In this document: positions 32,310 to 41,715 of the stretch, one piece after another
How the letters are laid out: every line of letters starts with the position of its first letter
Position numbering within the stretch: the stretch's first letter is position 1
Source: a bacterium HR29
GTDB taxonomy: Bacteria; Chloroflexota; Dehalococcoidia; Tepidiformales; Tepidiformaceae
NCBI GenBank assembly: GCA_002898215.1
Contig: BEIF01000001.1
Coordinates: 1 to 64,000, forward strand
Direction of reading: 5' to 3'
Length of the DNA stretch: 64,000 nt
Program-made: the position numbers and the translations under genes
Notes under the pieces: model-generated
What the model saw: only the letters and a program-made list of their open reading frames with translations
What the model was told of the DNA's origin: nothing
Databases searched by the model: none

Positions 32310-33110
32310 TCACCCTCCCAATGCCTGCCAGACCCGCCGGCCCTCCGCCCGCACGAAGCGGCCCAGCCCCGGCGGTGGAAGGTGGCTGGCCCCCACCAAC
32401 GCCCTTTCCGCTTCGAGGCGGTCCATTACCCGCAGCCGGGTTGCTCGGGCCATCTCGTGGTTCCAGTCGAAGCTGTTCTCCAGCTCCGGCCGTTCGGCGT
32501 CGATGGGGCTCAGCACCACGTCCCCCAGGATGAAACTGCGCTCGCCCCCCGACATGATGGCGACGCTCGTATGTCCCGGCGTGTGCCCCGGTGTGGGCAC
32601 GGTCGTAACCGCATCCGTCAGCCGGCGTTCTCCCTCGATGAGTTCGAGACAGCCGGCCGCCTCCAAAGGCCGCACGTCGCGCACGAAGGAGTCGGGCGGC
32701 GGCTGTTGGGCGGCGTAGTGGTCCCAATCCGCCCGCGGCACCAGATACCGCGCCCGCGCGAACAGCGGACGCCCCGTCGCCCGGTCGATGTTCCATCCCG
32801 TGTGGTCACCGTGCAGGTGCGTGAAGACCACCGTGTCGACCTCGTCGGGACGGACGCCAGCTGCCGATAGCTCCTCCAGCAGCTTGCCCTGATACTCGGG
32901 GCCCCACCCCGTATCGACCAGGATGCGGCGGTCGCCATCCGCCACCAGGAAGGCGGCAAAGTTCAGGGCCACGGCCCCGTTGGCGTCGAGGTAGCGAGCG
33001 AACTCCTGGAGCGCATCTCCAGCGTTCGGGTACACCGCCGACGCCGGGTACGCCTGCACGTTGTCGACAAGGGCGACCACGGTCACCGAGCCGACCTGGG
33101 CCTTCTGCAT
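32310..33110 (-). CDS. Metallo-beta-lactamase-fold hydrolase
   Basis: A 266-residue MBL-fold protein. Metal ligands are in VVFTHLHGDHTGWN (HxHxDH), PTPGHTPGHTSVAI, FILGDVVLSP and a late VGASHL. The arrangement resembles quorum-quenching lactonase and alkylsulfatase-like members, but the substrate is unknown. The start is ATG 33108-33110 with AAGGAGG 6-7 nt upstream; the longer frame runs into the permease. It is probably co-transcribed with the permease upstream. Confidence 0.85.
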   Translation of the reverse strand: MQKAQVGSVTVVALVDNVQAYPASAVYPNAGDALQEFARYLDANGAVALNFAAFLVADGDRRILVDTGWGPEYQGKLLEELSAAGVRPDEVDTVVFTHLHGDHTGWNIDRATGRPLFARARYLVPRADWDHYAAQQPPPDSFVRDVRPLEAAGCLELIEGERRLTDAVTTVPTPGHTPGHTSVAIMSGGERSFILGDVVLSPIDAERPELENSFDWNHEMARATRLRVMDRLEAERALVGASHLPPPGLGRFVRAEGRRVWQALGG

Positions 33111-33135
33111 GCCGATCCTCCTTGTCTCGTCGTCG

Positions 33136-36100
33136 CTAGCCTTCGATGTTGTACCCCATCCGAAGGGTCGCCGCATCGTCGACCCGGCGGAGGCGCCACC
33201 ACGCCCAGGCCAAGGCGATGCCCGCTGCGAGTGCCAGCGTGGCGGCAGCCAAACCCGCGGCGCTCCAATCGAACACGAACCGCGCGGGGGGCTCGACGGG
33301 CTCTCCCCCCTCGTTGACGTTGAGGAAGCGGAGCAGGTGGCGGGAAAGGGCGCTGCCGATCCCGAAGCCGGCCGCCAGCCCGAAGGCCAGCACCAACGCG
33401 TACTCCACGCCAAGCATCGCCGTCACCTGCAACTGGGTGCATCCGAGGACCCGCAGCACGGCGAACTCCGTCCGGCGTCTCGCCACCGCCGCTCCGGCGC
33501 TCGCCGTGAGGCCTGCCGCCGCGACGAGGCCCGCCCCACCGAGGGCCAACGCGAACGCACCCTTCCCGCTCGCCGCCAGCAGCGGGTTCCGCTCGGCCCG
33601 CGCCACCGCCTCGGCCTGCACCGTCAGGCGCTGGAGCGAGAGCGGCGGCTGCGCCAGCCGGCGGAGGACCTCCCCACGTTCCGCCTCGCCCAGCCCCGGC
33701 GCAAGCTCCACCCACGCCTCCGTTGGAGCGAGCCTTCGGCCGCTCAGATCGAACGCGTCCGTCCACGCCCGCAGCCTTCCACGGTCGAGGACGAGCGCGG
33801 GGCCGTCCTCGGCGGGCAGCGTCGGGAAATGGGAGACGACCTCTCGCACTTCGAAGGGCACCACCGCCTGGCCGATGGCGAGCAGACCTCGGCCCCCTTT
33901 CCCGATCCCCGTCCGCTCGGTGAACGAAGCCGTGGCGATTGCGGGAAGGGGGATTGACACGTCCTGGATGAAGATCCCGCGCCGCTCCCCCGTCTGCCCC
34001 ACGCGGAAGCGGAAGACACCGACACGGCCCTCGCGGTCATCCGTGTTCCCGACTTCGAAGCGGTCGGCGTTCGGACGGGGACTGGGGAGCGTAGCCCACG
34101 GTACGCCTCCCTCGAACCCTTCGATGACGGTGAGGCTACCGTCGGCTCGAACGGCTCCCAGGTCGTCGAGGAGGAGCGGAGCGTCGCTGGCGTTGAACTG
34201 GTTCGGCGGCTCCGTCATCAGCAGGCCCACGACGTCGACCGGCGGTTCGAGCGGGTCCAGCCGCCCCGTGAGGTTCGCGCGCAGCTCTCGCCACCCGGTG
34301 GTGTCGAGCTTCCCCAGCTCGAGCAGAGCGTAGCGGCCCGCTCGGTCCCGGACGCGCGCCCAGAGGGTTACGCTCTCCCGCGTTGCGGTGCTGTTCACCC
34401 AGAGCGAGATGGCCACGGCATCGGACGGCAGCCGGATGCCGGGCAGGCTCGCCGGGCCGGCGATGGCCAGCATCAGCTCCCGCAGGCTGCGCTCCGCGAA
34501 GTCGCTTCGGAACCAGAGAAGGTCGCTCGCTGCTGCCGGGTCGAGGGCGAGCACGTGCACCTGGGGTCCACCGGCGCCCACGGTCGCCAGCGAATGGGTG
34601 GCTCGGTACACCAGCGTGGCGGCGGTGAGCCCTTCCGTAGCGGAGAGCGCGGACTCGGCTTCCTCCCAACGCGTGCCAACTCCTGCCGCGACAGGCAGCT
34701 GGCCCGAGACCGGCACCGGGGAAGCGAACAGCGCCCGATCGCGGCGGGATTGGTCCACCGTGGGGCCGTAGCTTGCGGCGAAGGCCGCGACCGTCGCCGC
34801 CATGAGGACCAGCACTGCCAGGCGGGCGTGCGGTGCCGGCTCGCGCTCTATCCGCCAAAGGGCGACAGCCGCGGCCGGCCGCCATCCGGTGAGCCATCGA
34901 GCGGCCCGCGCTGCGAAGGGGTAGAGCCGCAGGGAGAGCGCTCCGGCGGCCAGGACCGCGATCGCAGGGGCCAGGAGCGCCGACGGGTCCGTCTCGACGG
35001 CCCCGGAACCGGCGAGAGCGAACGCCGAACCCTCCTGTTCCAGTTCCCAGACGAAGAGCGCGGCCACAACTGCGAAGGCGATGTCGACGTAGTACCGCTG
35101 GAAGGCCGGGGGCGTGGGCCGGGCGGCGCCGCGGCGCTCCCGTGCGGCGCGCCGAGCGGTGAGCGCCGTCGGGAGCGCCGCGGCCACAGCGCCTGCGGCC
35201 GCGCCCCCGGCCGAGAGGACGTACGAGAGGCCCGTCGGCCGCGCCTCGAGCAGCTCGCCGGCGGGCACCATGGGCGTCAGCCCCAGGAGGGCAACCGCGC
35301 CGGTGGCGAGGAGCGGCCCCGCCAGGAAGGCCGGGACGGCCGTCCAGGCCGCGGTGAGCAGCTCCAGCCCCAACACCTGACCGATGCTCGCGCCACGGGC
35401 GCGCAGCAGCGCGGTCTCCTCGGCGTTCCGCTCCGCTGCAGCCGCGCCCACGGTGAACACGAAGAAGAGCGCGATGGCCGAGACTTCGGCGAGGAGGACG
35501 AGCAGCGGCCCTTCGGCTACCGAGGAGGCTTTCTCCGCCCGTGCGATAGCCTCGCCCAATGGGGCGACCACGAAGCCGCCCAGCGGGTCGAGCTCCGTGC
35601 GGAGAGCTTCGATCTCCTCCCGGGCACGCGCGGCCGTCTCGGACCCGACACGGCTCGGGTCGGCGAAGCCGATGAAGCTCGCCTCAGCGAGGTACCCGGG
35701 CCACCACTCCCGGTAGGACCGAAGGTACCGTTCGGGGGGCACGAAAGCTGGGACCACCGGTCCTGTGTCGGGAAGGGGCTGGCCCAGGGCGAAGTGGACG
35801 GCGGTCCCTCGGACCCAGAAGGGGTCCTCCGGGTCGCGGGGCTCGACAAGGGCCGCCACGACGGCCTCGCGGACGAACCGCAGCGAGGCGCTCGGTGTGC
35901 AGGGCGGAGGCGGTGGGCGGTCAAGGCTCGGGATGATGCGGGCGCAGGTGTCGAAATCCTCCGCCAGCCGCAGACGATCGCCCGTGCCGAGCCCGAGCGC
36001 TGCCGCTGCCTCGCGGCTGATGACCAGCGGCAGCAGCGCCCCGCCATCGTCACCACGGGGCAGCTCCCCTTCGACAACGGTGACGTGCTCTTCGTAGCCT

Positions 36101-36504
36101 CCGATTGCCCGCAGCTCGAGGACGGGAGGGCGTTCGCTGCTCAGCCCCGCCCCCTCGAGAAAGAGACGGGGACCCCGGAAGGCGGTCGTCTCCTCGCTCA
36201 GGAGCCATCCCAGGCGGTCACGCGCTCGCTGCGCGATGGCTGCGTACCGTTCGCCGCCCCCAGGCTGGGCCGGTCGGGCCGAGCCGGCAATCACCTCGAT
36301 GCCCGGCGCATCGCTCACCTCCTCGCGGACGGCGAACTCGATGCCTGCCGACCGAAGCGCCCGGGCGTAGATTGGGCCGACGGCCAGCAGGGTGCAGGTG
36401 ACGGTCATCCCCAGGGCCAGCAGCGCGAGTTGGGTACCCTTCGCGGGCGTTCGCCGAACGGCGAGCGGCCACAAGCCTGCCAACCAGCGGAGGGTGCCAA
36501 CCAT
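33136..36504 (-). CDS. FtsX/MacB-type ABC transporter permease (1122 residues)
   Basis: A long permease with an N-terminal helix (LALLALGMTVTCTLLAVGPIYA), a large exported domain (about 45-330), three helices of an FtsX unit (ALFFVFTVGAAAAERNAEETALLRARGASI), further helices around 385-590, a second exported domain (about 600-960), and a terminal FtsX unit (VARRRTEFAVLRVLGCTQLQVTAMLGVEY). Such proteins work with a LolD/MacB-type ATPase to move lipoproteins or peptides, or to transmit force, rather than translocating through the membrane (family knowledge). No ATPase is on this strand. Two lie behind the divergent partner gene. Start ATG 36502-36504. Confidence 0.85.
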   Translation of the reverse strand: MVGTLRWLAGLWPLAVRRTPAKGTQLALLALGMTVTCTLLAVGPIYARALRSAGIEFAVREEVSDAPGIEVIAGSARPAQPGGGERYAAIAQRARDRLGWLLSEETTAFRGPRLFLEGAGLSSERPPVLELRAIGGYEEHVTVVEGELPRGDDGGALLPLVISREAAAALGLGTGDRLRLAEDFDTCARIIPSLDRPPPPPCTPSASLRFVREAVVAALVEPRDPEDPFWVRGTAVHFALGQPLPDTGPVVPAFVPPERYLRSYREWWPGYLAEASFIGFADPSRVGSETAARAREEIEALRTELDPLGGFVVAPLGEAIARAEKASSVAEGPLLVLLAEVSAIALFFVFTVGAAAAERNAEETALLRARGASIGQVLGLELLTAAWTAVPAFLAGPLLATGAVALLGLTPMVPAGELLEARPTGLSYVLSAGGAAAGAVAAALPTALTARRAARERRGAARPTPPAFQRYYVDIAFAVVAALFVWELEQEGSAFALAGSGAVETDPSALLAPAIAVLAAGALSLRLYPFAARAARWLTGWRPAAAVALWRIEREPAPHARLAVLVLMAATVAAFAASYGPTVDQSRRDRALFASPVPVSGQLPVAAGVGTRWEEAESALSATEGLTAATLVYRATHSLATVGAGGPQVHVLALDPAAASDLLWFRSDFAERSLRELMLAIAGPASLPGIRLPSDAVAISLWVNSTATRESVTLWARVRDRAGRYALLELGKLDTTGWRELRANLTGRLDPLEPPVDVVGLLMTEPPNQFNASDAPLLLDDLGAVRADGSLTVIEGFEGGVPWATLPSPRPNADRFEVGNTDDREGRVGVFRFRVGQTGERRGIFIQDVSIPLPAIATASFTERTGIGKGGRGLLAIGQAVVPFEVREVVSHFPTLPAEDGPALVLDRGRLRAWTDAFDLSGRRLAPTEAWVELAPGLGEAERGEVLRRLAQPPLSLQRLTVQAEAVARAERNPLLAASGKGAFALALGGAGLVAAAGLTASAGAAVARRRTEFAVLRVLGCTQLQVTAMLGVEYALVLAFGLAAGFGIGSALSRHLLRFLNVNEGGEPVEPPARFVFDWSAAGLAAATLALAAGIALAWAWWRLRRVDDAATLRMGYNIEG

Positions 36505-36588
36505 GGCAGTCGCAGCCTAGCGAAAGAGGGGCCGGTCGCGAACTCCCCCGGTGTGGCCGCCGGTCGTGTACGCTCCCCCCGAGGCGCG
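36505..36588. promoter_or_regulatory. Divergent promoter region between the two permease genes
   Basis: The 84-bp gap must hold promoters for both directions. TGTACGCT on the plus strand and CGCTAGGCT on the minus strand contain TANNNT boxes near the two starts. Neither has a clear -35, so the assignment is positional. Confidence 0.35.
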
Positions 36589-39500
36589 ATGGCTCCTCCG
36601 TTCTTCGCTTTCCTCGTGCGTCGGATGCGGGCCCACGCCCGCCTCGAGGCGCTCGTTGCGGCCGGCGCACTCGCTGCGGCGGCGCTGATGGCCGCCGTGT
36701 TCGTGTACGCCGACGCCGTCCGGGACCTCGGCCTCGCGTACGCCCTCGGCCAACACCCCGCCGAGGCCCTCGACGTCACGGTGTACAGCTCGAGCCAGCG
36801 TCTTACCCCGAGCGACTACGCCGTTCGGGAGGAGGAGACCCGCCGCCAGCTCCGCTCCGCCCTCGGCGGGGTCGCCTCCGAGTACCTCCGGTACGGCCGG
36901 ACCGCCACCTTCTTCCTCACGCCGCCAGGGGCGCCTGTGCCCCAGGACGACGATCGTCCCCGGGCGCATTTCCAGTTCTTCGACGGTCTCGAGGCTCGGG
37001 TGCGGGTGCTTGCCGGCCGCCCGCCGAAGGTGGCGTCGCCCGCTGCTCAGGGTGCGCCCGTCGTCGAAGTTTGGGTGAGCAGCCAGGCGGCGCAGCAGCT
37101 CGACATCACCGTTGGCGACCGCTTCGACCTGCACCCCTTCTGGGCTCTCGACGTGGAGCCGGTCCACGTGGAGGTCGTCGGCGTCTTCGAACCAGTGGAT
37201 CCTGCCGACCGGGCCTGGCGAAGCCGCGAGGAGCGACTCGCTGTCACCTCCACCCGCTGGCCCACCTACCCCTTCTTCGTTCCCGAGGCGACCGTCACCG
37301 GTGCGCTGGTGGCGTACCTCCCCAGCATCGACGGCGCGTTCGAAACGATCGCTGTCGTCGACACCGCTGCCATCGACAGCCGGAACGCGCCCGGCCTCGC
37401 GGACCGCCTCCGGGCCCTCGCCGCCAACCTCCCCCGTGCGGTGCCTCGCACGCAGGTCGATACGGAACTTCCCGCGGCCATCGAGCTCTACCGGACGAAG
37501 CTCTTCTTCACCCGCCTGCCGCTCTTCGCCCTCGTCGTTCAGATCCTCGGCATCGTCCTCCTCTACCTGGTGCTCGTGTCGAGCCTGCTTGCCGACCGGC
37601 GGGCTGACGAGTGGGCGCTCCTCCAGAGCCGCGGCGCCTCGCCCCGGCACGTGCTCCTCCTCGCGGGGGCTGAGGCGGCCCTCATCGCCCTCCCGGCGGC
37701 GCTCCTCGGGCCGCCGGCGGCGGCCGCTGGCACGGCGTTGCTCGGCTACACGCCGGCCTTCCGGTCCCTTTCCGGCGGCAGCGCGCTCGAGGTCACGCTT
37801 TCCGCCGAGGCCTGGGGCATGGCCCTCCTCGGCGCGGCCGTGGCTGCCGCCGCCATCGCCGTCCCGGCCGCGCGGTCCGGGCGGCGGAGCCTCGTGCAGC
37901 TCCGCCAAGCGGCCGCGCGGCCGCCGCAGCAGCCCGCGTTCCTCCGCTACTACCTCGATGTGGGCGTGCTGGCGATCGCTGCCGCCGCTGCCTACCAGCT
38001 CCGCGCCGAGGGGTCGCTCGCCCGCGAGCGGCTCCTTGGCGGCGCTGCCGCCGATCCGGTCCTGCTGGCCGCGCCGAGCCTCTTCATGCTCGCCGTCGGC
38101 CTCGCCGACCTGCGCCTCCTCCCCCTCGCCCTGCGTGCGGCCGCTGGCGTCGCCCGGTTCGCGGGCGGGGTCGCGCTGCCCCTCGCACTCTGGCAGGTGG
38201 TACGGCGCCCCTTGCACCACAGCCGGCTCATGCTGCTCCTCATGCTCGCGACCGCGGTGGGCGTCTTCGCCGCCGGCTTCCGCGCCACGCTCGAGCGGAG
38301 CTACGACGACCGCGCAGCCTACGAAGCCGCCGCGCCGGCCCGTGTGGTCGGCCTGCGCCCGGAACTGGGCGTCGGGCCCGATTCCGTCGTCGGTGCCGCC
38401 GCGGTGGCGCTCTCCCTCCGCCCGGAAGAGATCATGCCCGCCATCCGCGCGGACGCCTCGTACGCGCTCGGTCGGTTCCACTACGCCGACCTGACCGTGC
38501 TGGGGCTGGTGCCCGAAGCGGCCCGTGAGCTCGCGTTCTGGCGTTCCGATTTCGCCTCCCGTTCCCTCGCCTCCCTCATGGGCGAGCTGCGGGCGGCACG
38601 AGTCGAGTCGGTGGCGGGCCTTCCCATCCCCGCGGACGCCGTGTGCCTCGGCCTTCGCGCGAAGCTTCCTCCGGAGCTTCCTCGAGCCCGCCTAGGAGTC
38701 CGCCTCCGCTCGCCGGACGCGCGTGCCTGGGCGCTCGAGGCGATACCCGTGGGGTCGGCCGATGCCGACGGCTGGCAGCTCTTCGTCGTCCCGGTCTCCT
38801 TCGAGTGCACCGGGCCCGAATACTGGCGTGCCGTCCGCACCTCGCCACCCGACGCTGCCCCTCTCCTCCTCGACGCCGTCTATCTCCGCCCCGGAACGGT
38901 GCTCCAGGCGCCCCTTGCCGTGGCGTGGTACGTCGACGAGATCCTCGCCGGTGGCCGTCTCCCCGACACCCCCGGTCTCTGGGAGGCTGCAGTCATCGAG
39001 TCCTTCGAACGCCTCGAAATGTACGAGCCGATCGGCGGCGTTTCGTCCGCGGTCGACCCGGGGTCCATCGCCGCCGCCACGCCGGCGGGGGGCCACGGTC
39101 GGGCGGTGCTTGTCAGGGCGCGCATGGGGCCAGGGGGGACCCCGATATCCGGGCTCCGGCCCCGCCAGGAGGCCGCGCTCCCGGTCCTCGCCTCCTCGGC
39201 CTTTCTCGGGACGTCCCGGCTGCGTGTGGGCGACGAGTTCGAACTCTTCCTCAACGCCCAAGTGGTCCGCGCGCGGATCGTCGGCAGCTTCCGCCTCTTC
39301 CCGGGCTACCGTCCCGAGGACGACCCTCCCTTGCTCGTCACCGACCTCGCGACGCTGCGGGTGCTGGCTAGCCGACTGCCCGTGCTTGCGGACGTGCCCG
39401 TCCCGAACGAGCTCTGGCTCCACAGGGAGCCGCCGCAGGCTGTCGGAGAGGCGCCCGGAATCCGAGCCGAGTCCCTCCTCCGCCGGAGTGAGCTCCGCGC

Positions 39501-39957
39501 GGCGGCCGAATCCGACCCGCTCGTCGCCGCGAGCTGGGAGGGCATCCTCTTCCTCTCCTTCGCCTCGGTGCTCGGCCTCACCGCCATCGGCTTCGCTGCC
39601 TATGCCTACCTTGCGGCCGAGCGCCGGGCGTTCGAATTCGCCGTCTTGCGGACCATCGGGCTCTCACCGGCGCAGGTGTTCGTCACCCTCTTCTGGGAGC
39701 ACGCCGTCGTCATCGCGACCGGCCTGGCCGTGGGAACCGCGCTCGGCTTCCCCCTGGGCCGGCTCATGGTGGAGTACCTCGCCTTTACCGAGACGGGCGA
39801 AGCGGTGGTCCCGCCTCTCATCGCGGAGATTCGCTGGCAGGCGGTCGCCGCTCTCTACGCCGTCGTCGCCGCCGTGTTCTTGGGTACGATGGTGGCGCTC
39901 GCCGCTTTGTATGCGCGTCTCGCCCTCCACCGCACCCTGCGTTTGGGCGAGGCGTAG
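36589..39957 (+). CDS. FtsX/MacB-type ABC transporter permease, head-to-head partner (1122 residues)
   Basis: Same length and layout as the divergent permease: N-terminal helix (LEALVAAGALAAAALMAAVFVY), exported domain, FtsX unit (VVQILGIVLLYLVLVSSLLADRRADEWALLQSRG), a middle helix block with PAFLRYYLDVGVLAI (compare PAFQRYYVDIAFAVV in the partner), a second exported domain and a final FtsX unit (AERRAFEFAVLRTIGLSPAQVF). Both proteins have the AFWRSDFASRSL/LWFRSDFAERSL motif, so they arose by duplication. They may form a heterodimer served by the two downstream ATPases (inference). Start ATG 36589-36591; the open frame extends upstream only antisense to the partner. Confidence 0.87.
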   Translation: MAPPFFAFLVRRMRAHARLEALVAAGALAAAALMAAVFVYADAVRDLGLAYALGQHPAEALDVTVYSSSQRLTPSDYAVREEETRRQLRSALGGVASEYLRYGRTATFFLTPPGAPVPQDDDRPRAHFQFFDGLEARVRVLAGRPPKVASPAAQGAPVVEVWVSSQAAQQLDITVGDRFDLHPFWALDVEPVHVEVVGVFEPVDPADRAWRSREERLAVTSTRWPTYPFFVPEATVTGALVAYLPSIDGAFETIAVVDTAAIDSRNAPGLADRLRALAANLPRAVPRTQVDTELPAAIELYRTKLFFTRLPLFALVVQILGIVLLYLVLVSSLLADRRADEWALLQSRGASPRHVLLLAGAEAALIALPAALLGPPAAAAGTALLGYTPAFRSLSGGSALEVTLSAEAWGMALLGAAVAAAAIAVPAARSGRRSLVQLRQAAARPPQQPAFLRYYLDVGVLAIAAAAAYQLRAEGSLARERLLGGAAADPVLLAAPSLFMLAVGLADLRLLPLALRAAAGVARFAGGVALPLALWQVVRRPLHHSRLMLLLMLATAVGVFAAGFRATLERSYDDRAAYEAAAPARVVGLRPELGVGPDSVVGAAAVALSLRPEEIMPAIRADASYALGRFHYADLTVLGLVPEAARELAFWRSDFASRSLASLMGELRAARVESVAGLPIPADAVCLGLRAKLPPELPRARLGVRLRSPDARAWALEAIPVGSADADGWQLFVVPVSFECTGPEYWRAVRTSPPDAAPLLLDAVYLRPGTVLQAPLAVAWYVDEILAGGRLPDTPGLWEAAVIESFERLEMYEPIGGVSSAVDPGSIAAATPAGGHGRAVLVRARMGPGGTPISGLRPRQEAALPVLASSAFLGTSRLRVGDEFELFLNAQVVRARIVGSFRLFPGYRPEDDPPLLVTDLATLRVLASRLPVLADVPVPNELWLHREPPQAVGEAPGIRAESLLRRSELRAAAESDPLVAASWEGILFLSFASVLGLTAIGFAAYAYLAAERRAFEFAVLRTIGLSPAQVFVTLFWEHAVVIATGLAVGTALGFPLGRLMVEYLAFTETGEAVVPPLIAEIRWQAVAALYAVVAAVFLGTMVALAALYARLALHRTLRLGEA

Positions 39958-39979
39958 TCCCGAACGGGAGGGCAGCGCT

Positions 39980-40870
39980 CTGAGACCGTCCGGCCCCGCG
40001 CCCTACGTCCGCTGCGAGGACGTGTTCAAGATCTACAAGGTCGCGGACATCGAGGTCGTCGCGCTCCGTGGCCTCGACCTGCGCGTCCGCCGCGGCGAGC
40101 TGCTGGCTCTCGTCGGTGCTTCGGGCTCAGGGAAATCCACCCTCCTGAACATCCTCGCCGGACTCGACCAGCCCAGTGCCGGTCGGGTCTACGTCGGCGA
40201 GCGCGATCTGGCCGCTCTCACCCCCGAAGAGCTGGTGGAGTACCGCCGCCGGCAAGTGGGCATGGTGTGGCAGGAGACGGCTCGGAACCTCGTTCCCTAC
40301 CTCGATGCTCGTGAGAACGTCGCGCTCCCGCTCATCCTCGACGGAAAGCCAGCTGGCGTGGCCCGGCGGCGTGCCGGCGAGCTGCTCGAACTCGTCGGGC
40401 TCGCCGCGCGCGCCCGTCACCGCCCCGCGGAGCTCTCCGGCGGCGAGCAGCAGCGCGTCGCCATCGCCGTTGCCCTCGCCAACGAGCCGTCGCTCCTTCT
40501 CGCCGATGAGCCCACGGGCGAGCTGGATGCCATCGCTGCCGACGCCGTGTTCGACACCTTCGCCCGCGTCAACCGGGAGCTGGGCACCACCATCCTCGTC
40601 GTCACCCACGACCCGGACATCGCTGGCCGGGTCGACCGCGTCGTGGGCATTCGCGATGGCCGCACGAGCTACGAGCTCATCCGTCGCCGCCCCTCGCCCG
40701 GCTCCCGTGCGCCCACCGTTCACGAGGAGTACGTCCTCGTCGATGCTCACGGCCGTCTCCAGCTCCCCCGGGAGGTCCTCGATGCGCTGGACATCCGGGA
40801 GCGGGTGCGGGTGCTGCTCGGCGAGGGGTACATCGCCGTCCAGCCTCCTCCACCGGACTCGGGGTCGTAG
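39980..40870 (+). CDS. LolD/MacB-type ABC ATPase with C-terminal AbrB-like domain
   Basis: A 296-residue ATPase. Walker A is [12 protein letters not shown], the Q-loop [10 protein letters not shown], the signature [15 protein letters not shown], Walker [13 protein letters not shown], and the H-loop VTHDPDIAG. After about residue 245 comes [20 protein letters not shown] followed by [17 protein letters not shown], which has the GR-x-x-x-P pattern of an AbrB/SpoVT swapped-hairpin domain, rare on such ATPases. Start choice: no ATG, GTG or TTG fits before the conserved [12 protein letters not shown] stretch. CTG 39980-39982 has a GGGAGGG site 7 nt upstream. GTG 40022 would cut into the first strand. 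Its gene follows the permease by 22 bp. Confidence 0.85.
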   Translation: MRPSGPAPYVRCEDVFKIYKVADIEVVALRGLDLRVRRGELLALVGASGSGKSTLLNILAGLDQPSAGRVYVGERDLAALTPEELVEYRRRQVGMVWQETARNLVPYLDARENVALPLILDGKPAGVARRRAGELLELVGLAARARHRPAELSGGEQQRVAIAVALANEPSLLLADEPTGELDAIAADAVFDTFARVNRELGTTILVVTHDPDIAGRVDRVVGIRDGRTSYELIRRRPSPGSRAPTVHEEYVLVDAHGRLQLPREVLDALDIRERVRVLLGEGYIAVQPPPPDSGS

Positions 40871-40872
40871 GG

Positions 40873-41715
40873 ATGCCGGGCGTTCCGGTCGAAGTGCGCG
40901 ATGTCACCCGGCGCTTCCTCCGCGGCGGGGAGGAGGTGTGGGCCCTGCGGGGCGTCTCCCTGCGAGTGGAACCAGGCGAGTTCCTCGCGCTCATCGGCCG
41001 CTCCGGCTCTGGCAAGACGACGCTCCTCAACCTCATCGCCGGCCTCGATCGGCCCACCAGCGGTGAAGTGGAGGTCGGCGGTGCGCGGGTCGACCGGATG
41101 TCGGAACGGGAACGCACCCGATACCGGCGGAGGGTCGTCGGCTTCGTGTTCCAGTCCTTCGCCCTCCTCCCACTCCTGTCCGCGTCGGAGAACGTCGAGC
41201 TGCCCCTCCGCATCGCGGGCTGGCCTGCTCGGGCTCGCTCCGAACGCGCCCGGCAACTTCTCGCCCTCGTCGGCCTGGCCAAGCGCGCCCATCACCGGCC
41301 CTACGAGCTTTCGGGCGGCGAGCAACAGCGGGTTGCCATCGCGCGCGCGCTCGCCGTTCAGCCTTCCCTTCTCCTGGCCGACGAGCCCACCGGCGAGCTC
41401 GATTCCGTGACGGCGATGGAGATCTTCCAGCTACTCCGCGATGTCGCACGCAGCGAAGGGGTCACGGTCATCGTTTGCACGCATGATCGATTGGTGGCCG
41501 AATACGCCGGCAGGATCGAGGAGCTCCGGGACGGCCGCCTCGCGCCGCCGGCGGAACGGGACGTGTGGCAGCGGTGGCAGGCCCGAGGCGCGCCGCCCCG
41601 CATGCCTGGGCTCCGCCCCGCGCCGGTGGCGCCTGCCCTGGAGCCTCCACCTTCGTCCGAACCCAGCGAGGAGGACATCAGCCGATGGGCGCCGCCCGAA
41701 CGCCGGCAGCGGTAA
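40873..41715 (+). CDS. LolD/MacB-type ABC ATPase
   Basis: A 280-residue ATPase with Walker [17 protein letters not shown]-loop [12 protein letters not shown], signature [15 protein letters not shown], Walker [14 protein letters not shown] and H-loop CTHDRL. A Pro-rich tail of about 55 residues follows the fold. It begins 2 bp after the first ATPase, and the permease-ATPase-ATPase order suggests one exporter or mechanotransmission complex with two ATPases. Its last 31 bp overlap the IMPase gene. Confidence 0.9.
   Translation: MPGVPVEVRDVTRRFLRGGEEVWALRGVSLRVEPGEFLALIGRSGSGKTTLLNLIAGLDRPTSGEVEVGGARVDRMSERERTRYRRRVVGFVFQSFALLPLLSASENVELPLRIAGWPARARSERARQLLALVGLAKRAHHRPYELSGGEQQRVAIARALAVQPSLLLADEPTGELDSVTAMEIFQLLRDVARSEGVTVIVCTHDRLVAEYAGRIEELRDGRLAPPAERDVWQRWQARGAPPRMPGLRPAPVAPALEPPPSSEPSEEDISRWAPPERRQR

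Noticed and set aside
34555-36588. Upstream extension of the plus-strand permease frame
   Set aside because: It is antisense to the divergent permease; the real N-terminus and helix begin at ATG 36589.
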